Positions 13,772 to 19,924 of a stretch of DNA of 19,924 nucleotides are shown piece by piece. Under the pieces are notes generated by a model. It was not told the origin of the DNA, did not search any database, and saw only the letters and a list, made by a program, of their open reading frames with translations. This stretch comes from Erginobacter sp964587835. Lineage in GTDB: Bacteria; Auribacterota; Erginobacteria; Erginobacterales; Erginobacteraceae. The position numbers and the translations under genes were made by a program. The DNA is taken from positions 1-19,924 of the forward strand of contig CAZPMN010000040.1 in the NCBI GenBank assembly GCA_964587835.1, written 5' to 3'. The first letter of the stretch is position 1; every line of letters starts with the position of its first letter.

Positions 13772-13795
13772 AGCACAGGCAGTAATGCCTGTGCT
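13772..13795. repeat. Perfect 10-bp inverted repeat at the msrAB stop
   Basis: AGCACAGGCA (13772-13781), loop GTAA, TGCCTGTGCT (13786-13795). It overlaps the TAG stop of the Msr fusion (13794-13796). It could end the transcript or be a copy of a short intergenic repeat. There is no T-tract on the minus strand beyond it. Confidence 0.6.
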
Positions 13796-14864
13796 ACCGT
13801 GGCCGGGCCAGGTGGCCGTAGCCTTCCTTCTCCAGGTCCTCGGCGGGGATGAAGCGCAGCGCGGCGGAGTTGACGCAGTAGCGTTTCCCGGTGGGGGCCG
13901 GCCCGTCATCGAAGACGTGGCCGAGGTGGGAGTCGCCCTGCCGGCTGCGGACTTCGGACCGAACGGAGAAGAGGGAGCGGTCCTCACGCTCGACGATGTT
14001 CTCCGCGACCAGGGGGCGGGTGAAGCTCGGCCAGCCGGTTCCGGAGTCGAATTTGTCGGCGGAGCTAAAGAGCGGTTCCCCGGAGACGACGTCGACGTAG
14101 ATCCCCTCGCGGTGATTGTTCCAGTACTCGTTGCGGAAAGGCGGTTCGGTTCCGTTCTCCCGGATGACCTGGTACTGGAGAGGGGCCAGGGTCTTCTTCA
14201 GTTCCTCGTCCGGCGGCCCGCCGCAGGCTGGCTTCGGGGGGGTGGGGGTGGCCGGTCCGTCCTCTTCCCCCCACTTCTCTTCCAAAAATCCCGCCCGGCC
14301 GGAACCCTGCTTGTAGAGTTGGTAACGGACCGGGCACTTGGCGTAATACCGCCGGTGCTGCTCCTCGGCCGGGTAGAATTCCCCGGTCGGGACGACCTCG
14401 GTGACGATTGGTTTCCCGAAGACCCCGGCCTCCTCCAGTGTGGCCCTCGAGCTCTCCGCCGCCTCTTTTTCTTCCAGGGTGCGATAGAAAATCGCCGTCC
14501 GGTACTGGCTCCCCCGGTCGGCAAACTGGCCCCCGGGGTCGGTGGGGTCGATCTGGCGCCAGAAGACCTCGAGCAGCTTACCGTAAGATACTCTGGCCGG
14601 GTCGTAGGTCACCCGGACCGCCTCGGCGTGGCCGGTGGTCCCGGAGCAGACCTGTTCATAGGTCGGGTTGGGCGTCCTGCCCCCGGTGTAACCGGGCATC
14701 ACCTCGACCACCCCCTCCACCTCCCGGAAGGGTTCCTCCAAACACCAGAAGCACCCCCCGGCAAAGATGGCGGTCGCGGGCTCCTCTCCCCGGACATAAC
14801 TGTTCATCATCAAAACTCCGCTGAGGATTAAAAAGATGATCTTCACAAGAATAAAACATACCAC
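13794..14864 (-). CDS. msrAB: MsrA-MsrB fusion, peptide methionine sulfoxide reductase
   Basis: Reduces both S- and R-methionine sulfoxide in proteins. Domain 1 (about 30-190) is MsrA with the GCFWC active site (Cys38), MPGYTGG and GTTGHAEAV. A Pro-rich linker (ATPTPPKPACGGPP) joins domain 2 (about 225-350), MsrB, with SGTGWPSF, SHLGHVFDDGPAPTG and catalytic RYCVNSAALRF (Cys330). The two zinc CxxC pairs of many MsrB are absent, so this is the non-zinc type. The longest form starts with a hydrophobic segment (ILVKIIFLILSGVLMM) that looks like an export signal. ATG codons at 14810 and 14807, preceded by GGAG at good spacing, would give a cytosolic form. ATG at 14864 has only AGGTGG 1 nt before it. 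The compartment is therefore unresolved. It lies 42 bp downstream of the phosphatase gene, so the two may be cotranscribed. Confidence 0.93.
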   Translation of the reverse strand: MVCFILVKIIFLILSGVLMMNSYVRGEEPATAIFAGGCFWCLEEPFREVEGVVEVMPGYTGGRTPNPTYEQVCSGTTGHAEAVRVTYDPARVSYGKLLEVFWRQIDPTDPGGQFADRGSQYRTAIFYRTLEEKEAAESSRATLEEAGVFGKPIVTEVVPTGEFYPAEEQHRRYYAKCPVRYQLYKQGSGRAGFLEEKWGEEDGPATPTPPKPACGGPPDEELKKTLAPLQYQVIRENGTEPPFRNEYWNNHREGIYVDVVSGEPLFSSADKFDSGTGWPSFTRPLVAENIVEREDRSLFSVRSEVRSRQGDSHLGHVFDDGPAPTGKRYCVNSAALRFIPAEDLEKEGYGHLARPR

Positions 14865-14906
14865 CTGATTCTGGTTCCGACAAATCGGCTTCAGACTGTC
14901 CGGGCT

Positions 14907-15392
14907 TCAGCCGGTCGGGAAGAACTCGGACGCCGGCAGGAAATGGCATCCGGCATTTTCGGCCGTTTGGCGGTCGCTCTCCATATCCCCGACAAAAAGG
15001 GTGTTTCCCGGCGCCGCCTTCCAGAACTTCATCAGGCGCTCGAGGAGCAGGGGGTTGGGCTTGCGGCAGGGGCAGCCGGCGGCGATGTCGTGGGGGCAGA
15101 TCTCGATCGATCCGGGGACCGGGCGGAAGCCGGCGCCCGCCTCCACGGTGTCGGCGATCATCTCTCGGGCCGCCTCTTCGGTCAGGTAGCCCCGGGCGAT
15201 CCCCGCCTGGTTGCTGGCGATCCCCAGGGCCGTCCGGCCGTCGGCGGGGGAACCCCATTCTATCTTGCTTAAGGTCTCCGCCACCCCCGGGAGGAGTTCC
15301 CACTGCCCGGGTCGGTTGGGGCAGACCTGCCCCGGAACGGTGCAGCGCCGCAGCGTCCCGTCAGCGTCGAAGATGATCAGGTCGTATTTCAT
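14907..15392 (-). CDS. HAD-IIIA phosphatase, GmhB-like
   Basis: Probable D-glycero-beta-D-manno-heptose 1,7-bisphosphate 7-phosphatase, used in LPS heptose precursor synthesis; another small-molecule phosphatase is possible. HAD motif I is FDADGTL (Asp9 nucleophile, Asp11), motif II is IASNQAG, and motif III/IV are CRKPNP and VGDMESD (Asp136, Asp140). The structural zinc site typical of GmhB is intact: CPH-x5-CPC (Cys99, His101, Cys107, Cys109). The 161 residues are somewhat short for the family. ATG at 15392 lies 4 nt from heptamer array R5, so its leader is repeat DNA and no Shine-Dalgarno site is visible. No other LPS gene is in the window. Confidence 0.87.
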   Translation of the reverse strand: MKYDLIIFDADGTLRRCTVPGQVCPNRPGQWELLPGVAETLSKIEWGSPADGRTALGIASNQAGIARGYLTEEAAREMIADTVEAGAGFRPVPGSIEICPHDIAAGCPCRKPNPLLLERLMKFWKAAPGNTLFVGDMESDRQTAENAGCHFLPASEFFPTG

Positions 15393-15395
15393 TTT

Positions 15396-15563
15396 GGGAA
15401 TGGAGAATGGGGAATAGGGAATGGTAAGCAGTAATCGGTAATCAGTAATCAGTAACCGGAAATCCTGGCGCTATGCTCTATGCGCTATGCTCTTTGCGAA
15501 CTCCGGGGCGCTATGCGCTCTGCGCTTTGCCCACTGCTCACTGCTTACTGCTCACTGCTTACC
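15396..15563. repeat. Heptamer repeat array R5 (24 units in one register)
   Basis: Twenty-four 7-nt units with no register break: GGGAATG, GAGAATG, GGGAATA, GGGAATG, GTAAGCA, GTAATCG, GTAATCA, GTAATCA, GTAACCG, GAAATCC, TGGCGCT, ATGCTCT, ATGCGCT, ATGCTCT, TTGCGAA, CTCCGGG, GCGCTAT, GCGCTCT, GCGCTTT, GCCCACT, GCTCACT, GCTTACT, GCTCACT, GCTTACC. It fills the spacer from the phosphatase start codon to the methyltransferase stop codon (TAA, complement of 15559-15561), which is inside the last unit. Confidence 0.88.
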
Positions 15564-16221
15564 CGCTTTTCCGGGCCAGGAAGACGTCCGGGACGGGGAA
15601 CTCGCAGTGCCAGCCGAACCTCTCGCCCAGCCGGCGGAACGTCCCCTCCCGGTAGAATACCACGTGGGTGGGGTCCCGTCGATAATACCAGGAGAGGAAA
15701 TCCCGGTCCTTGGGCCGGAAGGCGGTCATCACGGCCAGCCACCCCCCGGGTCTCAGCATCCGGTCCAGCCGCTCGAACTCCTCGGCCGGCCGGTGGAAGT
15801 GCTCGGCCGCCTCCGAGCAGGTGATGAAATCATAGGTTTTGGCCAGCACCGCGGGATCCGGGTGGAAGAATGGATCGTAGAGCCGGACGCTCTGCCCGGC
15901 CTCCTCCAGGATTCGGGCCAGGGCCGGCCCCGGTCCGCAGCCGTAGTCGAGTCCCTCCCGTCCGGAGGGGAGCCGTAGGAGGAGGGGTTTGGCCAGCCGG
16001 GAGAGAAACTCCCGGTAGTCGGGGTCGTCGGGGTCGTTTCGATGGAGGAGGTACCTTGCCCGTTCCTCCTTCCTTGTCGGGAACCGGTCCGGTTCGAGGA
16101 AGACGGCTTCGCAATCCGGGCAGTGCCGGTAATCCCGGCCGTCCCGGGAGAGAAAGAGCTTCGTCCGCTCTCCCCGGCAGACCGGGCATACGGTTCGGGA
16201 GTGTTCGCCTCCTGGAATAAT
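15559..16221 (-). CDS. Zinc-ribbon class I SAM methyltransferase with probable ATT start
   Basis: Class I methyltransferase of unknown substrate. The frame is open from the stop at 16252-16254 down to 15559. Translation gives a four-Cys zinc ribbon, CPVC (12, 15) and CPDC (34, 37), then RYLLHRNDPDDPDYREFL and SAM motif I GLDYGCGPGPALA (about 90-102). SVRLYDPFF, the post-motif ITCSEAAEHFHRP and MLRPGGWLAVMT follow. This is a coherent protein of about 220 residues with all expected motifs. No ATG, GTG or TTG exists in frame until GTG at 15849, which would remove the zinc ribbon and motif I. The best start is ATT at 16219-16221 (or the next ATT), with GGAG 6 nt upstream. A sequencing error or lost start are the alternatives. 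It follows the DsbD-like gene by 57 bp. The stop is in repeat R5. Confidence 0.8.
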   Translation of the reverse strand: MIPGGEHSRTVCPVCRGERTKLFLSRDGRDYRHCPDCEAVFLEPDRFPTRKEERARYLLHRNDPDDPDYREFLSRLAKPLLLRLPSGREGLDYGCGPGPALARILEEAGQSVRLYDPFFHPDPAVLAKTYDFITCSEAAEHFHRPAEEFERLDRMLRPGGWLAVMTAFRPKDRDFLSWYYRRDPTHVVFYREGTFRRLGERFGWHCEFPVPDVFLARKSG

Positions 16222-16278
16222 TGATCTCTCCGGGTTGAAATTCTGCTGATTCTACTCTGGGCCGGATCCCCGGTCCCC

Positions 16279-17781
16279 TCACAGTATCCCGGTCAGGAGG
16301 CCGGCAATCATCCCAGCACCGAGGAGGAACATCACCAGGCCCGTAATGAAGTGCATCTTTCCCGCCCCCCGCTGCCGCCAGCGTTCCGCCCGGGCGGTAG
16401 TGGTGAAGCCGAAATGAACCGCGAAGGCGAGGACGATCAGGGGGAGGACGAAGAAGAAGTTGTAGAGCAGCAGCAGCCCCACTCCTTCTTGCCGTTCGGT
16501 CGTCTGGGAGAGGAGGGTGAGGATCGCCAGGTAGGGTCCGGAGGTGCAGGGGGCGAGGAAGAGCGACTCCAGGGCCCCGATCACGAACGCCCCGGGGACC
16601 GAGGTCACCGAAGCGGCCAGCTTCTTGGCCTGCGGTTTCCAGCGCTCGGGAACCTCGATCGTGAACCATTTTCCGTACCAGAAGAGGTCTTTCATCTGCC
16701 AAATGCCGATCAGGATGGCCAGGGAAGAGACGATATAGAGGAAGACAACCCGGAACCCCCGGGTCCCCACCGTTGCACCCAGGATCGTGTAAACCGCGAA
16801 CCCCATCAGGAAGTAGGTAATGTAGACCCCGGCGATAAAGGCCAGGCCGGCCTTGAGGACCTTCATCTTCTGCCCGAGGACGATCAAGGTCCCCATCAAC
16901 AGCAGCATCAGGGCGACGTCGCAGGGGTTGAGGGAGTCGAGCAGGGCCGCCCCGATTACCGCCCAGAGGGTGATCCGCTCCCGGAGCTGGAGCTGCTGAA
17001 GAGGCGAGGAGACCCCTTCTTCGGCCGCCCGCCGGGCGTAATCTGCCAGCCGCTGCCCGATCTCGTACGAGTCGGTGAAGACTTCCGGTTTCCGCCGGCC
17101 GATATAAAGTGTCTGTCCGATCAGGGCCAGGTCCCCGAGGAAGATGGCCGGGGGATCGCCGGCGAGGCCGAGCATCAACTGAATCCGGCGTAGCGTTCCC
17201 TCCGCGGCCGGGTCGCCGAGGTCGAAGACCTTCACCGCCAGGCTGGGAAAAGTTTTGGCCAGACCACGGGCCTCCTTCACCATCTCCTCTCCAAACGGGT
17301 CGCCGGCCCGGGCGAAGACCAAAATCTCGGCGGTGGTCACGTCCAGGCGGTCCAGGGGGGAGGGGGAGCCTTCCGCGACCGATCGGGCCACTGCTTCCTC
17401 CAGGGCCTTCTCCCGTTCCCTCCCCCGGAGGGAGACCGTTCCTTCCCGCCACCCGTAAAAGGTTTCTCCCACCATCGCCACATCGCCGACGAAGATCATC
17501 GGTGTCGGCCCGATCTCCGCTCCGTAGGCCGCCAGGAGCCGGGGAAAGAGTTCTCTCCCCTCCGGGGTGTGGATATTGTATCTCCGGATCCGGAGATCGG
17601 GGTAGAAGGAGGAGAGATAGTCGAGGATCTCTGCCGCCTCGACGCAATCCGGGCAGCCGGGCTCGAAGAAGTATACCGCCTCGGTCCCCCCGGCCGGGGC
17701 CGGAAAAAGGAGCGCGGCAATAAAAAGCGCCAGGGCCGCAGCCCGGGAGGCCCCCGCCGGTTTCCCCCGCCGGTTTCTCAT
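16279..17781 (-). CDS. Secreted thioredoxin domain / inactive thioredoxin domain / DsbD-CcdA membrane domain fusion
   Basis: Probable inner-membrane thiol-redox transporter carrying reducing power to the periplasm. It opens with a signal sequence (about 1-31, AAALALFIAALLFPAPAGG). Thioredoxin domain 1 has FFEPGCPDCVEA (Cys43, Cys46) and cis-Pro region GPTPMIFVGD. A second thioredoxin-like domain (about 150-235) has the matching PPAIFLGDLALIGQTLY but VFARAGDPFGEE in place of CxxC, so it lacks redox Cys. The CcdA/DsbD-like core begins near 270 with LLDSLNPCDVAL (Cys287) and includes LFLAPCTSGPYLAIL (Cys412), the paired buried cysteines of the family. Roughly six membrane segments are visible. 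It starts ATG at 17781, overlapping the cupin stop as TGATG, so translation is coupled. Domain order is the reverse of DsbD, whose thioredoxin domain is C-terminal. Confidence 0.85.
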   Translation of the reverse strand: MRNRRGKPAGASRAAALALFIAALLFPAPAGGTEAVYFFEPGCPDCVEAAEILDYLSSFYPDLRIRRYNIHTPEGRELFPRLLAAYGAEIGPTPMIFVGDVAMVGETFYGWREGTVSLRGREREKALEEAVARSVAEGSPSPLDRLDVTTAEILVFARAGDPFGEEMVKEARGLAKTFPSLAVKVFDLGDPAAEGTLRRIQLMLGLAGDPPAIFLGDLALIGQTLYIGRRKPEVFTDSYEIGQRLADYARRAAEEGVSSPLQQLQLRERITLWAVIGAALLDSLNPCDVALMLLLMGTLIVLGQKMKVLKAGLAFIAGVYITYFLMGFAVYTILGATVGTRGFRVVFLYIVSSLAILIGIWQMKDLFWYGKWFTIEVPERWKPQAKKLAASVTSVPGAFVIGALESLFLAPCTSGPYLAILTLLSQTTERQEGVGLLLLYNFFFVLPLIVLAFAVHFGFTTTARAERWRQRGAGKMHFITGLVMFLLGAGMIAGLLTGIL

Positions 17782-18104
17782 CAATCGTTCGACCTGATCA
17801 TCGTCAGCAGCATCTTGAATCGTTCGACCGCCTCAAGGGCGTGAGGCTCGCCGGCCGGCATCACAATGAACTCGCCGGGGCCGAGGCGGAAGGGTTTCCC
17901 GGAAATGGTGATCTCGGCCTCACCGTCGAGCACCTGGACCAGGGCGTCGAAGGGGGTGGTATGCTCGCTTAGGCCCTGCCCCCGGTCGAAGGCGAAGAGG
18001 GTCACCGTCCCGGACGGCTTCTCTAGAATGGTCTTGCTGACCACCGCCCCCGGCTGGTAGTCGATCAGGCTGTCCAGTAATCGTTTGTCCGTCCCGGTTG
18101 CCAT
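17781..18104 (-). CDS. Small single-domain cupin protein
   Basis: Function unknown; cupin_2-like barrel of 107 residues. Cupin motif 1 region is SEHTTPFDALVQVLDGEAEI and motif 2 is LGPGEFIVMPAGEPHALEA. The first His of motif 1 (EHTT) and the motif 2 His (PHAL) remain. The second His and the Glu of the usual HxH/E metal set are replaced, so metal binding may be altered or absent. ATG at 18104 is chosen over the longer form from 18167: a strong AGGAGGAGG lies just upstream, and the extra N-terminal residues would overlap the end of the desaturase gene and be Pro/Arg-rich. It lies 31 bp after the desaturase stop and overlaps the thioredoxin-DsbD gene by one base, so the three genes form an operon. 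Confidence 0.85.
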   Translation of the reverse strand: MATGTDKRLLDSLIDYQPGAVVSKTILEKPSGTVTLFAFDRGQGLSEHTTPFDALVQVLDGEAEITISGKPFRLGPGEFIVMPAGEPHALEAVERFKMLLTMIRSND

Positions 18105-18135
18105 CGCCTTCCTCCTCCTCCGGTTCGGTCTTCGC

Positions 18136-19656
18136 TCAGATCCGGGGCTGGACCCGGGGGTAGGCAACCCCGTACTTTCCCGAGATCAGGTTGGCGCTGA
18201 TCCTCCCCGATTCGTAAATGGTCGGAAGCCCGGAGCCGGGGTGGGTCCCGCCCCCGACCAGCCAGCAGCTGTCGCACTCAGCGAAGCGGTTGTGGGGGCG
18301 GAGGTAGATCATCTGGTTGAAGTTGTGGGCCAGGTTGAAGACCGCCCCAGCGTAAACGTTGTAATCCTCCCGCCATTGGCCGGGGGTGATCACCCGCTCG
18401 GCCGCGATATGGGAGCGGAGGTCCTTCATCCCCCCCCGCGCCTCCATCCGGTCGAGGACCAGGTCCCGGAAACCGGATTTCTCCCGCTCCCAGTCGATCT
18501 CCCCCCGCAGGTTGGGGACAGGAACCAGGACATAGACCGCCGACCGGCCCTCCGGGGCCAGGGTGGGGTCGGAAACCGAGGCGTTGCGGACGTAGAATGA
18601 GATGTCGGCGGAGAGTTTTTTCGCCGTGAAGACCTCGTCGACGTTTTTGCGGTAATCGTCGGCGAAGAAGATGGTGTGGTGGGGAAGGTCGTAGACCCTG
18701 TCCAGCCCCAGGTAGAGCATAAAGGTCGAGCAGGAGAACTTCCGGCGGGCCAGTTTTTTCGGGCTGTACTTGCGGAGGAACCCCGCGGGGAAGAGGTTCT
18801 CCATCGCGTAGCCGAAGTCGGCGTTGATCACCACCTCGTCGGCCTCCAGCCGCTCCCCCGACTCCAGGAGAACGCCGGCCGCCCTCCGCCCGTCGAGGAT
18901 GATCTCTTTGACCGGGGTCTCGAGCCGGATCTCCGCCCCCCGCCTCCGGGCCGCCTCGGCCATCGCTTCCGATTGTTTCCAGAGCCCTCCCCGGGTGTGA
19001 TAGACCCCGAAGGCGTGCTCGATGTAGGAGAGGATGGAGAAGAGCCCGGGGCAATCCCAGGGCGACATCCCCAGGTACTTGGCCTGGAAGGTGAAGGCGA
19101 GGGCCAGTTTCTCGTCCCCGAAGTAGGCGAAGAGCAGGTCGTAGAGCTTCCTGGTCAGCCCGAGGTGGGGGAGGGCCCGGAAAAGATTCCGGGAGAAGAG
19201 CGAGGAGGGCGAACTGTAGGGGATCTGGAGGCAGGGATAGAGGCGGTCGAAACGAATTTTCTCCCGGTCCAGGTAGCGGTCGAGGCTTTCTCCCCGCCCC
19301 GGGAAAGCCCGCTCGATCTCCGCCCGCATCCCCTCCCGGTCGGTGGTCGGCTCCAGCCGCCGGTCGTTGAACTGCAGCCGGTACATCGGTTCCAGCCGCT
19401 GAAACTCGAGGAAGTCGGCGGCTTCGAAGCCGGTCTCCGCGAAGACCTCTTCCAGGACCCCCTTCATCATCAGAAAGGTCGGGCCGAGGTCGAAGGAGTA
19501 ATCCCCCAGCCGAAGTTCACTGTTCCTCCCTCCGACCCGGTCCAGCCGTTCGCAGACGGTGACCCTGAATCCGCGGTGGGCGAGGATCATCGCCGCCGCC
19601 AGCCCCCCCGGCCCCGCCCCGATTACCGCGATGTGCTTTTTCGCCTCCGTTGTCAA
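18136..19656 (-). CDS. CrtI-family phytoene/carotenoid desaturase-like FAD oxidoreductase
   Basis: FAD-dependent amine-oxidase-fold enzyme of the carotenoid desaturase family; likely substrate is a C30 or C40 polyene, not determinable here. The N-terminal dinucleotide site is IAVIGAGPGGLAAAMILAHRG (GAGPGG 13-18), followed by ERLDRVGGRNSEL and FDLGPTFLMMKG. The middle contains YIEHAFGVYHTRGGLW, typical of CrtI. ADEVVINADFGYAMENL and the C-terminal FAD segment CWLVGGGTHPGSGLPTIYES are also family features. At 506 residues it is full length. It starts with TTG at 19656, with GGGAGG 6 nt upstream. It is first in an operon with the cupin and DsbD-like genes. No crtB, crtE or other carotenoid gene is in the window, so the pathway is unproven. 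Confidence 0.9.
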   Translation of the reverse strand: MTTEAKKHIAVIGAGPGGLAAAMILAHRGFRVTVCERLDRVGGRNSELRLGDYSFDLGPTFLMMKGVLEEVFAETGFEAADFLEFQRLEPMYRLQFNDRRLEPTTDREGMRAEIERAFPGRGESLDRYLDREKIRFDRLYPCLQIPYSSPSSLFSRNLFRALPHLGLTRKLYDLLFAYFGDEKLALAFTFQAKYLGMSPWDCPGLFSILSYIEHAFGVYHTRGGLWKQSEAMAEAARRRGAEIRLETPVKEIILDGRRAAGVLLESGERLEADEVVINADFGYAMENLFPAGFLRKYSPKKLARRKFSCSTFMLYLGLDRVYDLPHHTIFFADDYRKNVDEVFTAKKLSADISFYVRNASVSDPTLAPEGRSAVYVLVPVPNLRGEIDWEREKSGFRDLVLDRMEARGGMKDLRSHIAAERVITPGQWREDYNVYAGAVFNLAHNFNQMIYLRPHNRFAECDSCWLVGGGTHPGSGLPTIYESGRISANLISGKYGVAYPRVQPRI

Positions 19657-19686
19657 AATCCGCCTCCCGGCCGGTAGTCCGGTCAG

Positions 19687-19716
19687 ATTATCCGTTTATG
19701 CTTCGATTGCTGTCTT
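19687..19716 (-). promoter_or_regulatory. Weak candidate promoter for the crtI-cupin-DsbD operon
   Basis: On the minus strand, AAGACA (complement of 19711-19716, 4 of 6) and GATAAT (complement of 19687-19692, 5 of 6) with an 18-bp spacer lie about 30 bp upstream of the TTG start. This is the best match in the spacer but is only a pattern match. Confidence 0.3.
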
Positions 19717-19754
19717 GCGAAAGGGGCTTTAAACCATAGCCTAATTTTCTCCCC

Positions 19755-19873
19755 TTTGGAATATCCAACAACCAACAAGGAATATCCAATATCCAAGGCT
19801 CTCTCTCCTTCCTCATTGGATATTCAGTATTTTATTGGCGCTCTGCGCTCTACCCTACGCGCTTTGCTATGTC
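19755..19873. repeat. Heptamer repeat array R6 (TATCCAA and GCGCTCT modules)
   Basis: Seventeen 7-nt units in one register: TTTGGAA, TATCCAA, CAACCAA, CAAGGAA, TATCCAA, TATCCAA, GGCTCTC, TCTCCTT, CCTCATT, GGATATT, CAGTATT, TTATTGG, CGCTCTG, CGCTCTA, CCCTACG, CGCTTTG, CTATGTC. It adds a new module (TATCCAA and its inverted form TTGGATA) and ends with the GCGCTCT/GCGCTTT module shared with R4 and R5. The rest of 19657-19924 holds no recognisable gene; a short hairpin CCGC-TTTAT-GCGG (19912-19924) is at the window edge. Confidence 0.75.
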
Positions 19874-19924
19874 CCGTCCTGATCTAAAGTTGTCACTTTT
19901 CCAGATCCCTGCCGCTTTATGCGG

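Noticed and set aside
13785..14831. Plus-strand open frame of 348 codons
   Set aside because: It is antisense to the Msr fusion gene, which carries both catalytic motifs. It has no start context or domain of its own.
15396..15563. CRISPR array
   Set aside because: Units are only 7 nt, contiguous, and have no spacers; no cas genes are nearby.
15830..17647. Long minus-strand open frame of about 605 codons
   Set aside because: It is rich in Pro, Arg and Gly with no domain. It overlaps the DsbD-like gene and the methyltransferase in another frame, both of which show clear family motifs. Its length comes from high GC.
18676..19677. Plus-strand open frame of 333 codons
   Set aside because: It lies opposite the CrtI-like gene, which has the GAGPGG and GGGTHPGSG motifs. 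The composition is Gly/Pro/Glu-rich without recognisable features.

Overview
The window is about 20 kb of GC-rich bacterial chromosome, dense with housekeeping genes. The organism looks Gram-negative: there is a GmhB-type heptose phosphatase homologue, a membrane thiol-redox protein with a signal peptide, and a carotenoid-type desaturase. The taxon cannot be fixed from the sequence alone. I see no phage, plasmid, transposase, CRISPR, rRNA or tRNA gene.

Layout. Positions 47-2831 (minus strand) hold a QueG-like Fe-S protein and mnmG (tRNA U34 modification). Positions 2966-6078 (plus) hold glmS, then an overlapping hesA/moaD pair (sulfur-carrier activation for molybdopterin). Positions 6079-6436 are non-coding, with a cluster of DnaA-box-like sites and a strong sigma70-type promoter. 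Positions 6437-9376 (plus) hold two paralogous TPR proteins separated by a small MITE-like element, followed by fpg/mutM. Positions 10568-11549 (minus) are mogA and moaC, which overlap. Positions 11658-12707 (plus) are an MscS channel, and 12756-13688 (minus) is moaA. Positions 13794-15392 (minus) are an MsrA-MsrB fusion and a GmhB-like phosphatase. Positions 15559-19656 (minus) run, in transcription order, crtI-like oxidoreductase, cupin, Trx-Trx-DsbD/CcdA fusion, and a zinc-ribbon methyltransferase that seems to use an ATT start codon.

Functional themes. Molybdenum cofactor synthesis is well represented (moaA, moaC, mogA, moaD, hesA/moeB-like) but split into three groups and interrupted by unrelated genes; moaE and moeA are not in the window. 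Sulfur/thiol redox and repair appear as MsrAB, the DsbD-like fusion and Fpg.

The most distinctive feature is the intergenic DNA. Six spacers carry composite arrays of 7-nt units (GGGAATR, GTAAKCA, GCGCATA/GCGCTCT, TATCCAA and their complements). Each array stays in a single 7-nt register for up to about 168 bp, with modules in an inverted, palindrome-like order. In five genes the stop codon lies inside such an array, and mnmG ends inside a different repeat. Added to this are a family of compensated hairpins, a 19-bp perfect inverted repeat after glmS, and the MITE between the TPR paralogs. The candidate origin/DnaA-binding region, the duplicated-module TPR pair, the heptamer arrays and the ATT-start methyltransferase are the best leads.
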